Shown here: positions 16,370-24,515 of the stretch, piece by piece
How positions within the stretch are numbered: the first letter of the stretch is position 1
Layout: every line of letters starts with the position of its first letter
NCBI GenBank assembly: GCA_023230485.1
Contig: JALNXG010000033.1
Span: 1-41,028, forward strand
From: Melioribacteraceae bacterium
Lineage (GTDB): Bacteria > Bacteroidota > Ignavibacteria > Ignavibacteriales > Melioribacteraceae
Length of the DNA stretch: 41,028 bases
Direction of reading: 5' to 3'
The notes under the pieces: model-generated
Told to the model about the DNA's origin: nothing
What the model saw: only the letters and a program-made list of their open reading frames with translations
Database searches by the model: none
Translations under genes and position numbers: made by a program

Positions 16370-17752
16370 CTATAAATTGAAATACATTTTATACTCAAAT
16401 GGATGCGGCATCGTACCAATGGCTTTTATCTCTTCATGCTTCGTTTTCTGCCATTGACTTAATAATTCATCTGTGAAAATTCCTCCTCTTTCAAGAAATT
16501 CAAAATCATCATTCAACGCATCCAATGCTTCATCCAAATTCCGGGGTAGAAATTTTATTTTTCCTTCAAACGAAGGATCCATAATATTCATATCGTAAGG
16601 ACCATATCCTTCCTTTACAGGATCGATTTTATTAATCACACCATCTATTCCGGCTAAGAGCATTGCCGACATACAGAGATATGGATTAATTGTAGCATCT
16701 GGTGGACGATATTCAAATCTTGTTTCGTCAGGATTGGAAACGTACTTTGGTATTCGTATAGCCGATGCTCTGTTTCCCATTCCATAAGTCAATGCTACCG
16801 GAGCTTCAAATCCTGGGACTAACCTTTTATACGAATTCGTGCTAGGATTTGTAAATGCCGCTAATGCAGGCGCATGCTTAAGCATACCACCTATAAAAAA
16901 TCTACCAAGCTCATTTACATTTCCATATTCACCTTTTTTATAAAATGCATTCTTACCATTTTTTGTTAGGTACATATGTAAATGCAATCCATTACCTGCC
17001 TGTTGATACATTGGCTTTGGCATAAAGGTTATAAAAAGGTTTTTCTCTCTCGCATAATTAAAAAGTACATACTTCGCCGTAACAATATTATCACCTGTTT
17101 GAAGAAGACTACTGAAATTTGTTTCGATTTCCTGCTGTCCTCTTTCGCCAACTTCATGATGATGATATTTTACACTGATTCCGGCTTTCTTTAATAATTT
17201 GCATGCCTCATCTCTAAAATCGTCATATATATCAAATGGATTAGCAGCATGATATGCTTTTTTATAAAACTCTTCGGCATGCTCTACATTATAATATGAA
17301 GATGCAGTCCTTGTATCATAATCCACTTTTGAAAAAATATAAAATTCAAATTCCGGTCCCCATAGTGAAGTATCACATCCGGTAACTTCTTTTAATAATT
17401 TCTCGGCTTGTGCAGCAATATATCTGCCGTCCTGCGAAAATCGAGACCTCTTTTCGTCAGTCAATACAATATTAGAATAAAAACTTAATGTTGATGATTC
17501 TCTAAATAGATCGACCGTCCCGGTAGTTAAATCGGGAATCAAAATCATATCACTATTTTCTACTTTTCTAAATCCATAGCTTGAACCATCAAAACCGACA
17601 CCTTCAGAAATAAGTTTCTTAAATATTCCCGGATAGGTAGGAAGCGATATATGGTGTAATCTTCCTGTTAAGTCGATGCACTTTAGATCAATAAATTCGA
17701 CATTATTTGTTTTGATATACTTTTCTAATTCCTGAATTGTGTTCGGAATCAT
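16370..17752 (-). CDS. glnA: Glutamine synthetase, type I
   Basis: This 460-residue GSI enzyme makes glutamine from glutamate, ammonia and ATP. Visible are the N-terminal beta-grasp with G-F-D-G-S-S, the metal and glutamate sites in W-G-P-E-F-E-F and G-Q-Q-E-I-E, A-G-N-G-L-H-L-H, the N-S-Y-K-R-L-V-P-G-F-E-A-P-V segment, and N-R-A-S-A-I-R-I-P. At the place where adenylylated enzymes have Tyr in N-L-Y-D-L-P, this one has Met391 (N-I-M-D-P), so adenylylation control is unlikely. AGAGG is spaced five bases from the ATG. The eno terminator lies directly upstream. Confidence 0.95.
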   Translation of the reverse strand: MIPNTIQELEKYIKTNNVEFIDLKCIDLTGRLHHISLPTYPGIFKKLISEGVGFDGSSYGFRKVENSDMILIPDLTTGTVDLFRESSTLSFYSNIVLTDEKRSRFSQDGRYIAAQAEKLLKEVTGCDTSLWGPEFEFYIFSKVDYDTRTASSYYNVEHAEEFYKKAYHAANPFDIYDDFRDEACKLLKKAGISVKYHHHEVGERGQQEIETNFSSLLQTGDNIVTAKYVLFNYAREKNLFITFMPKPMYQQAGNGLHLHMYLTKNGKNAFYKKGEYGNVNELGRFFIGGMLKHAPALAAFTNPSTNSYKRLVPGFEAPVALTYGMGNRASAIRIPKYVSNPDETRFEYRPPDATINPYLCMSAMLLAGIDGVINKIDPVKEGYGPYDMNIMDPSFEGKIKFLPRNLDEALDALNDDFEFLERGGIFTDELLSQWQKTKHEEIKAIGTMPHPFEYKMYFNL

Positions 17753-17776
17753 GCATACCTCTTTTTAATGAATAGG

Positions 17777-17808
17777 AAAAAAAGAGCACCATAAGGTGCC
17801 CTTTTTTA
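17777..17808 (-). terminator. Terminator between eno and glnA
   Basis: On the minus strand AGGGCACC pairs with GGTGCTCT around TTAT (one mismatch) and runs into TTTTTTT. It lies 26 bases past the eno stop and 25 before glnA, so it probably ends most eno transcripts. A glnA promoter must overlap it, or glnA relies on read-through. Confidence 0.8.
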
Positions 17809-17833
17809 CAGTTAATTTATATTACTTTATTGC

Positions 17834-19129
17834 TTAATCAACTTTACAATTAATTGCTGAAAGTCCTAAGAATGCTGCGTCTAGACCAAGTTCTTCTTCA
17901 ATTCTTAATAACTGATTGTATTTCGCAATTCTATCAGTTCTACTTGCAGAACCTGTTTTAATTTGGCCTGCATTTGTAGCAACTGCAATATCAGCAATTG
18001 TAGTGTCTTCTGTTTCACCTGAACGGTGGCTGATTACTGATTTATAACCTGCATTCTTAGCCATTTCAATTGCATCTAATGTCTCTGTTAATGTACCAAT
18101 CTGATTTACTTTAATTAAAATCGCATTAGCTGTTCCGGTTTCAATTCCTTTAGCTAAAAACTTAGTATTAGTTACGAAAAGATCATCGCCTACTAACTGA
18201 GTTTTATTGCCAACTTTATCAGTCAATAATTTCCAGCCTGCCCAGTCAAATTCACTCATACCATCTTCAAGTGAAATAATTGGGTAGTTCTTAATCCAAT
18301 TAGCCCAATAATCAACCATCTTCTCAGGAGCTAAATATGATTTATCAGATTTGAAGAAATAATATTCTTTCTTCTCATTATCCCACATTTCACTTGCCGC
18401 AGGGTCTAATGCAATAAATATATCTTTACCTGCTTTATATCCTGCTTTTTCAATAGCTTGGAGAATTACTTCAAGTGCTTCTTCATTAGATTTTAGATTT
18501 GGCGCAAAACCACCCTCATCACCAACTGCTGTATTATAACCTTTTTTCTTTAATACTGACTTAAGTGCATGAAAAGTTTCTGTGCCCATTCTTAATGCTT
18601 CTGAAAATGAAGGAGCACCTGCCGGCATTACCATAAATTCTTGGAAATCAACATTATTATCAGCATGCTTTCCACCATTCAAAATATTCATCATCGGAAC
18701 TGGCAATGTTTTCGCATTTATTCCTCCAATATATTTGTAAAGTGGCATTCCATAAGCTTCTGCTGATGCTTTTGCACATGCTAATGATACGCCTAAGATT
18801 GCATTAGCACCTAATTCGGATTTATTCGGCGTTCCATCTAATTCAATTAATAAGTTATCGATAGCAACTTGTTCGGTAGCATCAAAATCTTCTAATTCTT
18901 CTGCAATTCTATTATTTACGTTATCAACTGCTTTTTGGCATCCTTTACCATTATAGCGTGCTGCATCTTCATCATGTAATTCGCATGCTTCAAATTCTCC
19001 TGTGGATGCTCCGCTTGGTACTGCCGCTCTTCCAACTGTTCCACCTTCTAAGGTTACTTCTACTTCTACTGTTGGATTTCCTCTCGAGTCAAGTATCTCT
19101 CTTGCCCATACATCTACTATTGTAGTCAT
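17834..19129 (-). CDS. eno: Enolase
   Basis: This 431-residue enzyme converts 2-phosphoglycerate to phosphoenolpyruvate in glycolysis. Conserved blocks are A-R-E-I-L-D-S-R-G-N-P-T-V-E-V, P-S-G-A-S-T-G, G-D-E-G-G-F-A-P, the Mg ligands in S-L-E-D-G and V-G-D-D-L-F-V-T-N, I-S-H-R-S-G-E-T-E-D and Q-I-K-T-G-S. Length is standard. GGAG precedes the ATG. It is divergent from tRNA-Arg and separated from it by 160 bases. Confidence 0.98.
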   Translation of the reverse strand: MTTIVDVWAREILDSRGNPTVEVEVTLEGGTVGRAAVPSGASTGEFEACELHDEDAARYNGKGCQKAVDNVNNRIAEELEDFDATEQVAIDNLLIELDGTPNKSELGANAILGVSLACAKASAEAYGMPLYKYIGGINAKTLPVPMMNILNGGKHADNNVDFQEFMVMPAGAPSFSEALRMGTETFHALKSVLKKKGYNTAVGDEGGFAPNLKSNEEALEVILQAIEKAGYKAGKDIFIALDPAASEMWDNEKKEYYFFKSDKSYLAPEKMVDYWANWIKNYPIISLEDGMSEFDWAGWKLLTDKVGNKTQLVGDDLFVTNTKFLAKGIETGTANAILIKVNQIGTLTETLDAIEMAKNAGYKSVISHRSGETEDTTIADIAVATNAGQIKTGSASRTDRIAKYNQLLRIEEELGLDAAFLGLSAINCKVD

Positions 19130-19289
19130 TTACTACTCCATTTTTAATTGTATTCAATAAGGGAAATTATAAAAAAAGACATCGAAATTCAATTTAAAGA
19201 ATTGTTAATTACTATTTCTCTTTCTTAACCGGTATAGGAGTGCAAATAGTAGATTTTTTTTATATTACAGTTTATATTTTTATAAATAT

Positions 19290-19363
19290 GCCCACGTAGC
19301 TCAGCAGGATAGAGCAGCAGTTTCCTAAACTGTTTGTCGGAGGTTCGAATCCTCTCGTGGGTA
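19290..19363 (+). tRNA. tRNA-Arg, anticodon CCU
   Basis: The cloverleaf is complete. The acceptor stem is GCCCACG/CGTGGGT with a G-U first pair, the D arm is GCTC...GAGC, and the anticodon stem is CAGT/ACTG with loop TTCCTAA (anticodon CCT). The T arm is GGAGG-TTCGAAT-CCTCT with one wobble at its end. The discriminator is A. The CCA end is not encoded, as CT follows. It reads AGG codons. Confidence 0.95.
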
Positions 19364-19387
19364 CTAACAATTTAGTTCGAGGATAAA

Positions 19388-19660
19388 ATGACTCATATCA
19401 TGTCCACCATAGTATTTGCTTTAGTTGATTTAGTTTGTTTTCTGCAAGGAAGTGTTTTGCTTCTTTATGGTCTGCTTAATTTTAGCTATAAAGTGGAAGT
19501 TGTTAGAGGTGAAAATTATTATGCTCTTGAAGCTCAACAAGCTCCAGTAGCTATCGGCGGATATTATTACTTCCCCGAAGCTTACGTTAAAATTATATTA
19601 ATTGGCTTAGCCCTTCTTATTACCGGATTCCTTATGAGAAGCTGGAGAAAGAGTTTCTAA
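19388..19660 (+). CDS. Small two-helix membrane protein, unknown
   Basis: This 90-residue protein has one hydrophobic helix near residues 7-30 and a second near 66-84, joined by a loop rich in Tyr and Ala (Y-Y-A-L-E-A-Q-Q-A-P-V). It ends in a basic tail (M-R-S-W-R-K-S-F). No known domain is seen. It starts 25 bases after tRNA-Arg and could be read from the same promoter. Its stop overlaps the convergent cyclase-like gene by four bases. GAGGATAAA precedes the ATG. Confidence 0.65.
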   Translation: MTHIMSTIVFALVDLVCFLQGSVLLLYGLLNFSYKVEVVRGENYYALEAQQAPVAIGGYYYFPEAYVKIILIGLALLITGFLMRSWRKSF

Positions 19661-21606
19661 TCTTGAAGGTTGTACTCCAACCCGATCCTTTTTAGAAGAT
19701 TTTTAAATCTTTCTGTATTATGAATCTTTTTATAAATCAGCGACCAAAGAAAAAGTAAACCACCACTTTTTTCAATGAATGCCTTTTCGAGGTAAATAAA
19801 AACATTATCCCAATCTTCTATTCCCGCATACAAAACCGCGAAATCCATATTCATAGATGTTTCAGGTTCTAAAAGCTCTCTCTCTTTCGTCTTTTTAATT
19901 ATTTCGATAACTTTTTCTTTTAAACCTAATTTAGCACAGATATATCCATATGTAGTAAGTCCCTTTAAAGGATGCCCTAATTGATTAATTACTTTTTCAA
20001 ATATCTGAAGTGCTTTTTCCAAATCACCTTGATAATAATAATTCCATCCAATTCCATAAAGAGCATTTCTGAATGAAGGATCTAATTCCAAGGTTTTCTG
20101 ATAGTAATAATTAGCATCTTCAAAATTACCGTTATACATTAAGGTATCGGCATAATTATCAAGTATAACAGGTGATAGAGGGTCAAGCGTAGCGGCTTTC
20201 TCTGCAAAATTCTTTGCTTCCTCCAATCGATGCATTCCGCTCAAATACATTGAATAATTTAGAAACGCTGTCGCATAACCGGGATTAATTTCTAATGCCT
20301 TCAATAATGATTCTTCCGATCCCTTAAAATCCCATTCATAAAATAATTTCACCATCCCAATGGCAACATGGCAATCTTCTAAAGTCTTATCCATATCTAG
20401 AGCTTTATAAGCTAGGTCTTTCGCACGCGGATATGCAATATCCGGCTTCATAATACCTATCGCACCTAGATAAGTATAACAGCCCGAGAGACGTGCGTAC
20501 GATAAAGGGAACTCCGGCTCTATCTGGATTACCTGATTGAACATATCTATTGCTTTAAAAGTCATCTCAGGTGTGAATTTATTCCAATAATATAACCCTT
20601 TGAGATAAACTGAATAGGCATTTATATTACTTGTATATTTTTTTACTAACGGCTGTGAAAGTTCATTAGTAGTTAATTTCTCTCTGAGTATATTCGCAAT
20701 CCTCTTCGATATTTCATCTTGAACTGCAAATATGTCTTCTAATTCCCGATCAAATGATTCAGACCATATATGATATCCATCAATGGTATTTATTAGCTGT
20801 GCTGTTATTCTTACTCTATTACCTACTTTACGTACGCTCCCCTCTAATACCGAACTAACAGCGAGTTGCTTCCCTATCTCTCTTATATCTATATTCTTCC
20901 CTTTAAAGGCAAAAGCAGAAGTTCTGGATGTAACCTGCAACCCTGCAACCTTTGAAAGAGCATTCAATAAATCTTCAGTTATTCCATCACTAAAAAATTC
21001 ATTTTCTTTATCACTACTCATATTTACGAATGGAAGTACTGCAATACTTTTAAAGGATGTTTTAGTTTTTAATTTCAATTCATCCTGTTTTGGAGTTGCC
21101 AATCCTTTATTCATAAGAGAGAAAATTTCGATTGGTCTTCTGACATTTTTTAATTCAAAAAAACCTTGCGATATGGTTTGAAATTCAGGATGGTTTTTAA
21201 TTTCATCATGAATTTTATCAGAGATTAAAACTCCTCCGGCAATTCCAAGAGATTCAATTCGAGATGCAATATTCACTCCATCTCCAAAAACACCATCGTC
21301 TTCATAAACCACATCACCAATATGTATTCCTATTCTGACCGGAATCTTCGGTGCAGTTTGAAATGAATTTTGTATATCGATAGAACAACGCACAGCTTCT
21401 ATCGCACTTCCAAATATACTTAAAGTGCCATCTCCATAGTATTGAAGTATTCTTCCTTGATATTGAGGAATGGTATTTTCTAAAATTTTTCGATGCTTCT
21501 CTCTTAAAAAAATAGCTTTTTCTTCATCTTCCTGCATTAAAGCTGTATAACCAACCATATCAGTGAACATAATTGCAGCTAATAATCTAATATTTCCATC
21601 AACCAT
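19657..21606 (-). CDS. Class III cyclase domain, TolB-like domain and TPR repeats
   Basis: This 649-residue multidomain protein has an N-terminal class III nucleotide cyclase domain (about 1-170), a TolB-N/FlgO-like domain (about 185-320, starting I-A-V-L-P-F-V-N-M-S) and TPR repeats (about 330-640). Metal-binding Asp16 (F-T-D-M) and Asp59 (G-D-G) and the transition-state pair Asn112 and Arg116 are kept. The adenine-selecting Lys of standard enzymes is Gln55 (L-Q-Y-Y-G-D-G), while Asp109 at the second selecting site is kept. It may still make a cyclic nucleotide, with changed preference, or act only as a sensor. No membrane segment is visible. Confidence 0.88.
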   Translation of the reverse strand: MVDGNIRLLAAIMFTDMVGYTALMQEDEEKAIFLREKHRKILENTIPQYQGRILQYYGDGTLSIFGSAIEAVRCSIDIQNSFQTAPKIPVRIGIHIGDVVYEDDGVFGDGVNIASRIESLGIAGGVLISDKIHDEIKNHPEFQTISQGFFELKNVRRPIEIFSLMNKGLATPKQDELKLKTKTSFKSIAVLPFVNMSSDKENEFFSDGITEDLLNALSKVAGLQVTSRTSAFAFKGKNIDIREIGKQLAVSSVLEGSVRKVGNRVRITAQLINTIDGYHIWSESFDRELEDIFAVQDEISKRIANILREKLTTNELSQPLVKKYTSNINAYSVYLKGLYYWNKFTPEMTFKAIDMFNQVIQIEPEFPLSYARLSGCYTYLGAIGIMKPDIAYPRAKDLAYKALDMDKTLEDCHVAIGMVKLFYEWDFKGSEESLLKALEINPGYATAFLNYSMYLSGMHRLEEAKNFAEKAATLDPLSPVILDNYADTLMYNGNFEDANYYYQKTLELDPSFRNALYGIGWNYYYQGDLEKALQIFEKVINQLGHPLKGLTTYGYICAKLGLKEKVIEIIKKTKERELLEPETSMNMDFAVLYAGIEDWDNVFIYLEKAFIEKSGGLLFLWSLIYKKIHNTERFKNLLKRIGLEYNLQD

Positions 21607-21688
21607 ATATTCTTTTCAATTTTTACTTAACATGGAAAATTACTTTGTGGGTAATTAAAAGGCAAACATCGGGAGGGTTTAAAATAAA

Positions 21689-21720
21689 AATAGCCGCAGA
21701 CTTATTCAGAATGCGGCTAC
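21689..21720 (-). terminator. Terminator of the H-lectin-like gene
   Basis: TAGCCGCA (21691-21698) and TGCGGCTA (21712-21719) form a perfect 8-bp stem, and on the minus strand it is followed by TTTTTATTTT. It is 20 bases after the stop of the minus-strand lectin-like gene. The 13-base loop is longer than usual. Confidence 0.75.
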
Positions 21721-21739
21721 CAATCTTAAAATAGATCAA

Positions 21740-22099
21740 TTATTCTTCAATATGGGCTAACCAATAGCCACCGATTCCGGTAAGCTGTGTATCTCCCCAC
21801 ACTTCAGCTTTTAATACAAATCCATCACGTGAAACACCTGATGCAGATATCGAGTATCTGATCTTTGTATCTTTTGCTGCATCTAATAATGTGGTCGAAA
21901 GAACAACTTTTGGTTTTTTATCGAAAGGTTTATTAAAGTTGATTTCATATTCAACAACTCTTTTACCTTCATTTTTATCTAAGGTAAACCCTTTTGATTC
22001 CTGATTAAAGAAAAATGACCCACTCTGCGTTTGAGCCAATACTTGTGAAAAGTATCCAACTGCAAAAAACAACGCGATTGTTAATACTAATTTTCTCAT
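21740..22099 (-). CDS. Small secreted protein with an H-type lectin-like domain
   Basis: This 119-residue protein has a signal peptide (1-22, cleavage after V-L-A-Q). The mature part of about 95 residues resembles the H-type lectin fold found in snail agglutinin and discoidin C termini. It has I-N-F-N-K-P-F-D-K-K-P-K-V-V-L-S, then a D-G-F-V-L-K-A-E-V-W-G-D-T block and a final Y-W-L-A-H. Such domains bind sugars, often GalNAc, as trimers. The match is by motif pattern, so binding is inferred. AGGAGGG precedes the ATG. Monocistronic. Confidence 0.65.
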   Translation of the reverse strand: MRKLVLTIALFFAVGYFSQVLAQTQSGSFFFNQESKGFTLDKNEGKRVVEYEINFNKPFDKKPKVVLSTTLLDAAKDTKIRYSISASGVSRDGFVLKAEVWGDTQLTGIGGYWLAHIEE

Positions 22100-22215
22100 T
22101 TGCCCTCCTTATTTAGTTATTGAAATATATCTTGTCTTTTTTGTACTTAAATTTCATAATTCCCAAACCCATTGTCAAATATAATCTTTTTTTTTATAAT
22201 TAAATTTGATTTTAA

Positions 22216-23133
22216 TCAAAGGCCTAATTCTTCTTTAAATAATCTTAATGTCTCTTCAATCTTCCTCGGTTTATATCCTAACTCAATCTGGGCTTTGAGC
22301 GTGATTAACCCCGATTTTAGTGGACGCGGTGCAGGTTGATTTAATTCTTTAGTTGTGATTGGATTTATTAGACTTTTATCTAATCCAAAATAATCAGCAA
22401 TTCGTAGCGTAAATTCATACCGGTTTAATACTTCATCTCCGCCAATATTATACACTCCCTCCTTTTTCAATTCGAATAAACTATTGATAGCAATAGCAAT
22501 GTCATCGATATAAGTGGGATTATTATATTGATCTATAACTATATTAATTGGTTTTCCACATTTAAGAGAATCAATTACCCATTTAACAAAATCGGGTCTG
22601 CCATACTTTGCGGGACCATATAGAACATTAGTTCTAATTATCGCCGCACGAACACCCGAAATTTTTATAGAGTTCTCGCTCGCCATTTTAGTCCTGCCAT
22701 AGTACCCAACCGGAGATGGTATATCAATCTCAGAATATGGTCCCTCTTTCCCATCAAATACGTAATCGGTAGAGATGTGAATTAACTGTGCATCGATAGT
22801 CCATGAATACAATGCTAAATATTCTACTCCGCTTACATTAATTTTCCAAGCAAGCTCTTTTTCTGTCTCGGCTCTATCAACATTGGTATATGCCGCTGCA
22901 TTTATTACCACATCTGGGAAAAAGTCTAGAATTATTTTTTTAACACTATTCTTATCCGTCATATCCATCTGTTTATATTCTACATCGGATTCAAAATAGT
23001 TCGCCTCCGCAGAAACGCATAATAATTCTATCTCTTTTTGATTTTTATAAAATTGGGCAATTCTCTGCCCCAACATTCCCGTTGCGCCTACAATTAAAAT
23101 TCTTTGTTTTATTAAAATTTCAACAGATGTCAT
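22216..23133 (-). CDS. rfbD: dTDP-4-dehydrorhamnose reductase
   Basis: This 305-residue short-chain dehydrogenase performs the last step of dTDP-L-rhamnose synthesis. The NAD(P) loop is G-A-T-G-M-L-G (16-22). Y-T-N-V-D-R-A-E and H-I-S-T-D-Y-V-F-D-G are typical of RfbD, and the catalytic Y-G-R-T-K gives Tyr and Lys. rfbC lies about 3 kb to the right in another operon; rfbA and rfbB are not in the window. A weak AT-rich hairpin (TTTGAT/ATCAAA) overlaps the stop. The gene is divergent from bshA. Confidence 0.9.
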   Translation of the reverse strand: MTSVEILIKQRILIVGATGMLGQRIAQFYKNQKEIELLCVSAEANYFESDVEYKQMDMTDKNSVKKIILDFFPDVVINAAAYTNVDRAETEKELAWKINVSGVEYLALYSWTIDAQLIHISTDYVFDGKEGPYSEIDIPSPVGYYGRTKMASENSIKISGVRAAIIRTNVLYGPAKYGRPDFVKWVIDSLKCGKPINIVIDQYNNPTYIDDIAIAINSLFELKKEGVYNIGGDEVLNRYEFTLRIADYFGLDKSLINPITTKELNQPAPRPLKSGLITLKAQIELGYKPRKIEETLRLFKEELGL

Positions 23134-23230
23134 ATCTTAATTTAATTCTTATATTTATTTTCCAAATAAAAAACAGTTATTTTGTTTTATGTAATAATTG
23201 AATTTACGAAAAAAATAGAGAATTGGTGAA

Positions 23231-24358
23231 ATGAAAATAGGAATTACTTGTTATCCAACTTATGGCGGAAGTGGTGTTGTCGCTACCGAATTAGGTATTG
23301 CTTTAGCTGCTCAAGGTCATGAAGTTCATTTCATTAGCTATGCTCTCCCGCATCGCCTCAATCGTTTCGTAGAGAAAATCTATTTCCATGAAGTGGAAGT
23401 AAGTAACTATCCTCTCTTTGAACACTCCCTTTATGCATTGGCATTAACAAGCAAAATGGTGGAAGTAATTGAATATGAAAATTTGGATTTGATGCATGTT
23501 CATTACGCCATCCCTCACGCAATGAGTGCCTACCTAGCTAAAAAGGTAATTCAAAAATCAGGAAAAGATATAAAGTTTATTACAACCTTACATGGTACTG
23601 ATATTACTTTAGTGGGGCTCGAACCGTCATTTATGCCCCTAGTGAAATTTAGTATTGAAGAAAGCGATGGCGTTACAACTGTCTCTCGTTATCTAAAAGA
23701 AAAAACGCTTACGAATTATAACATCGATAAAGAGATCGAAGTAATTTATAATTTTATTGATACTGATAGTTATAAAAAAACTGATAACGAATTATTACGT
23801 TCTCACGTTGCACCAAATGGTGAGAAAATATTAATTCATACATCTAATTTCCGTCCTGTAAAAAGAGTTACAGATACAATTCGTATTCTTGAAAAAGTAA
23901 AAAATACTATACCTGCAAAATTAGTTTTGATAGGCGATGGACCTGATAGAAGCGAATGCGAACGTCTTGCCCGTGAACTCGGTCTACAGAAAGATGTTAT
24001 TTTCCTAGGCAAGCAGGATGGATTAGCTGAATTATTAAGCGCAGCCGATCTTTTCTTAATGCCTTCTCAATCTGAAAGTTTCGGTCTCTCAGCACTTGAA
24101 GCAATGGCATGCGGACTGCCGGTTGTTAGTTCATCTGTCGGCGGTCTTCCTGAATTAGTTATTCATAATGAGACCGGTTTTATTGCAGAAATTGGAGATG
24201 TTGATAGAATGGCTAAATATAGTATTGATTTATTATCGAACGAAAAGAAATACAAAAATTTCTCTGCTAATTCACGTAAACGATCAGTTGAAAGTTTTGA
24301 TAAAAAACTTATCCTCCCAAAATATATAGAATATTATGAGAAAGTATTAGGCAGATAA
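23231..24358 (+). CDS. bshA: BshA, bacillithiol synthesis glycosyltransferase
   Basis: This 375-residue GT4-family glycosyltransferase joins UDP-GlcNAc and L-malate to give GlcNAc-malate, the first step of bacillithiol synthesis. BshA marks are the start G-I-T-C-Y-P-T-Y-G-G-S-G-V-V-A-T-E-L-G, V-H-Y-A-I-P-H-A, T-L-H-G-T-D-I-T, N-F-R-P-V-K-R and the C-terminal S-E-S-F-G-L-S-A-L-E-A-M-A-C-G nucleotide-sugar motif. bshB and bshC are not in the window. It supports a bacillithiol-using cell, consistent with the bacilliredoxin in the SUF operon. Confidence 0.93.
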   Translation: MKIGITCYPTYGGSGVVATELGIALAAQGHEVHFISYALPHRLNRFVEKIYFHEVEVSNYPLFEHSLYALALTSKMVEVIEYENLDLMHVHYAIPHAMSAYLAKKVIQKSGKDIKFITTLHGTDITLVGLEPSFMPLVKFSIEESDGVTTVSRYLKEKTLTNYNIDKEIEVIYNFIDTDSYKKTDNELLRSHVAPNGEKILIHTSNFRPVKRVTDTIRILEKVKNTIPAKLVLIGDGPDRSECERLARELGLQKDVIFLGKQDGLAELLSAADLFLMPSQSESFGLSALEAMACGLPVVSSSVGGLPELVIHNETGFIAEIGDVDRMAKYSIDLLSNEKKYKNFSANSRKRSVESFDKKLILPKYIEYYEKVLGR

Positions 24359-24375
24359 AAATATTTATAACAAAT

Positions 24376-24406
24376 AAACAGTAAGATTTTTCTTACTGTT
24401 TATTTT
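24376..24406 (+). terminator. Terminator of bshA
   Basis: AAACAGTAAGA (24376-24386) and TCTTACTGTTT (24391-24401) form a perfect 11-bp stem with a TTTT loop, followed by ATTTT. It begins 18 bases after the bshA stop. Confidence 0.8.
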
Positions 24407-24515
24407 GCACTACTTTTTAACTATCAACTTAAACAACATGTATGCTTATTTCCGAATACAAAATAATTTTCTATTCCTATAATGACATTCTATAACTATA
24501 CAACAATTATTGTAT

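Noticed and set aside
20783..21181. 132-codon plus-strand frame inside the cyclase-like gene
   Set aside because: It is antisense to conserved TolB-like coding sequence; composition mirrors the real gene.
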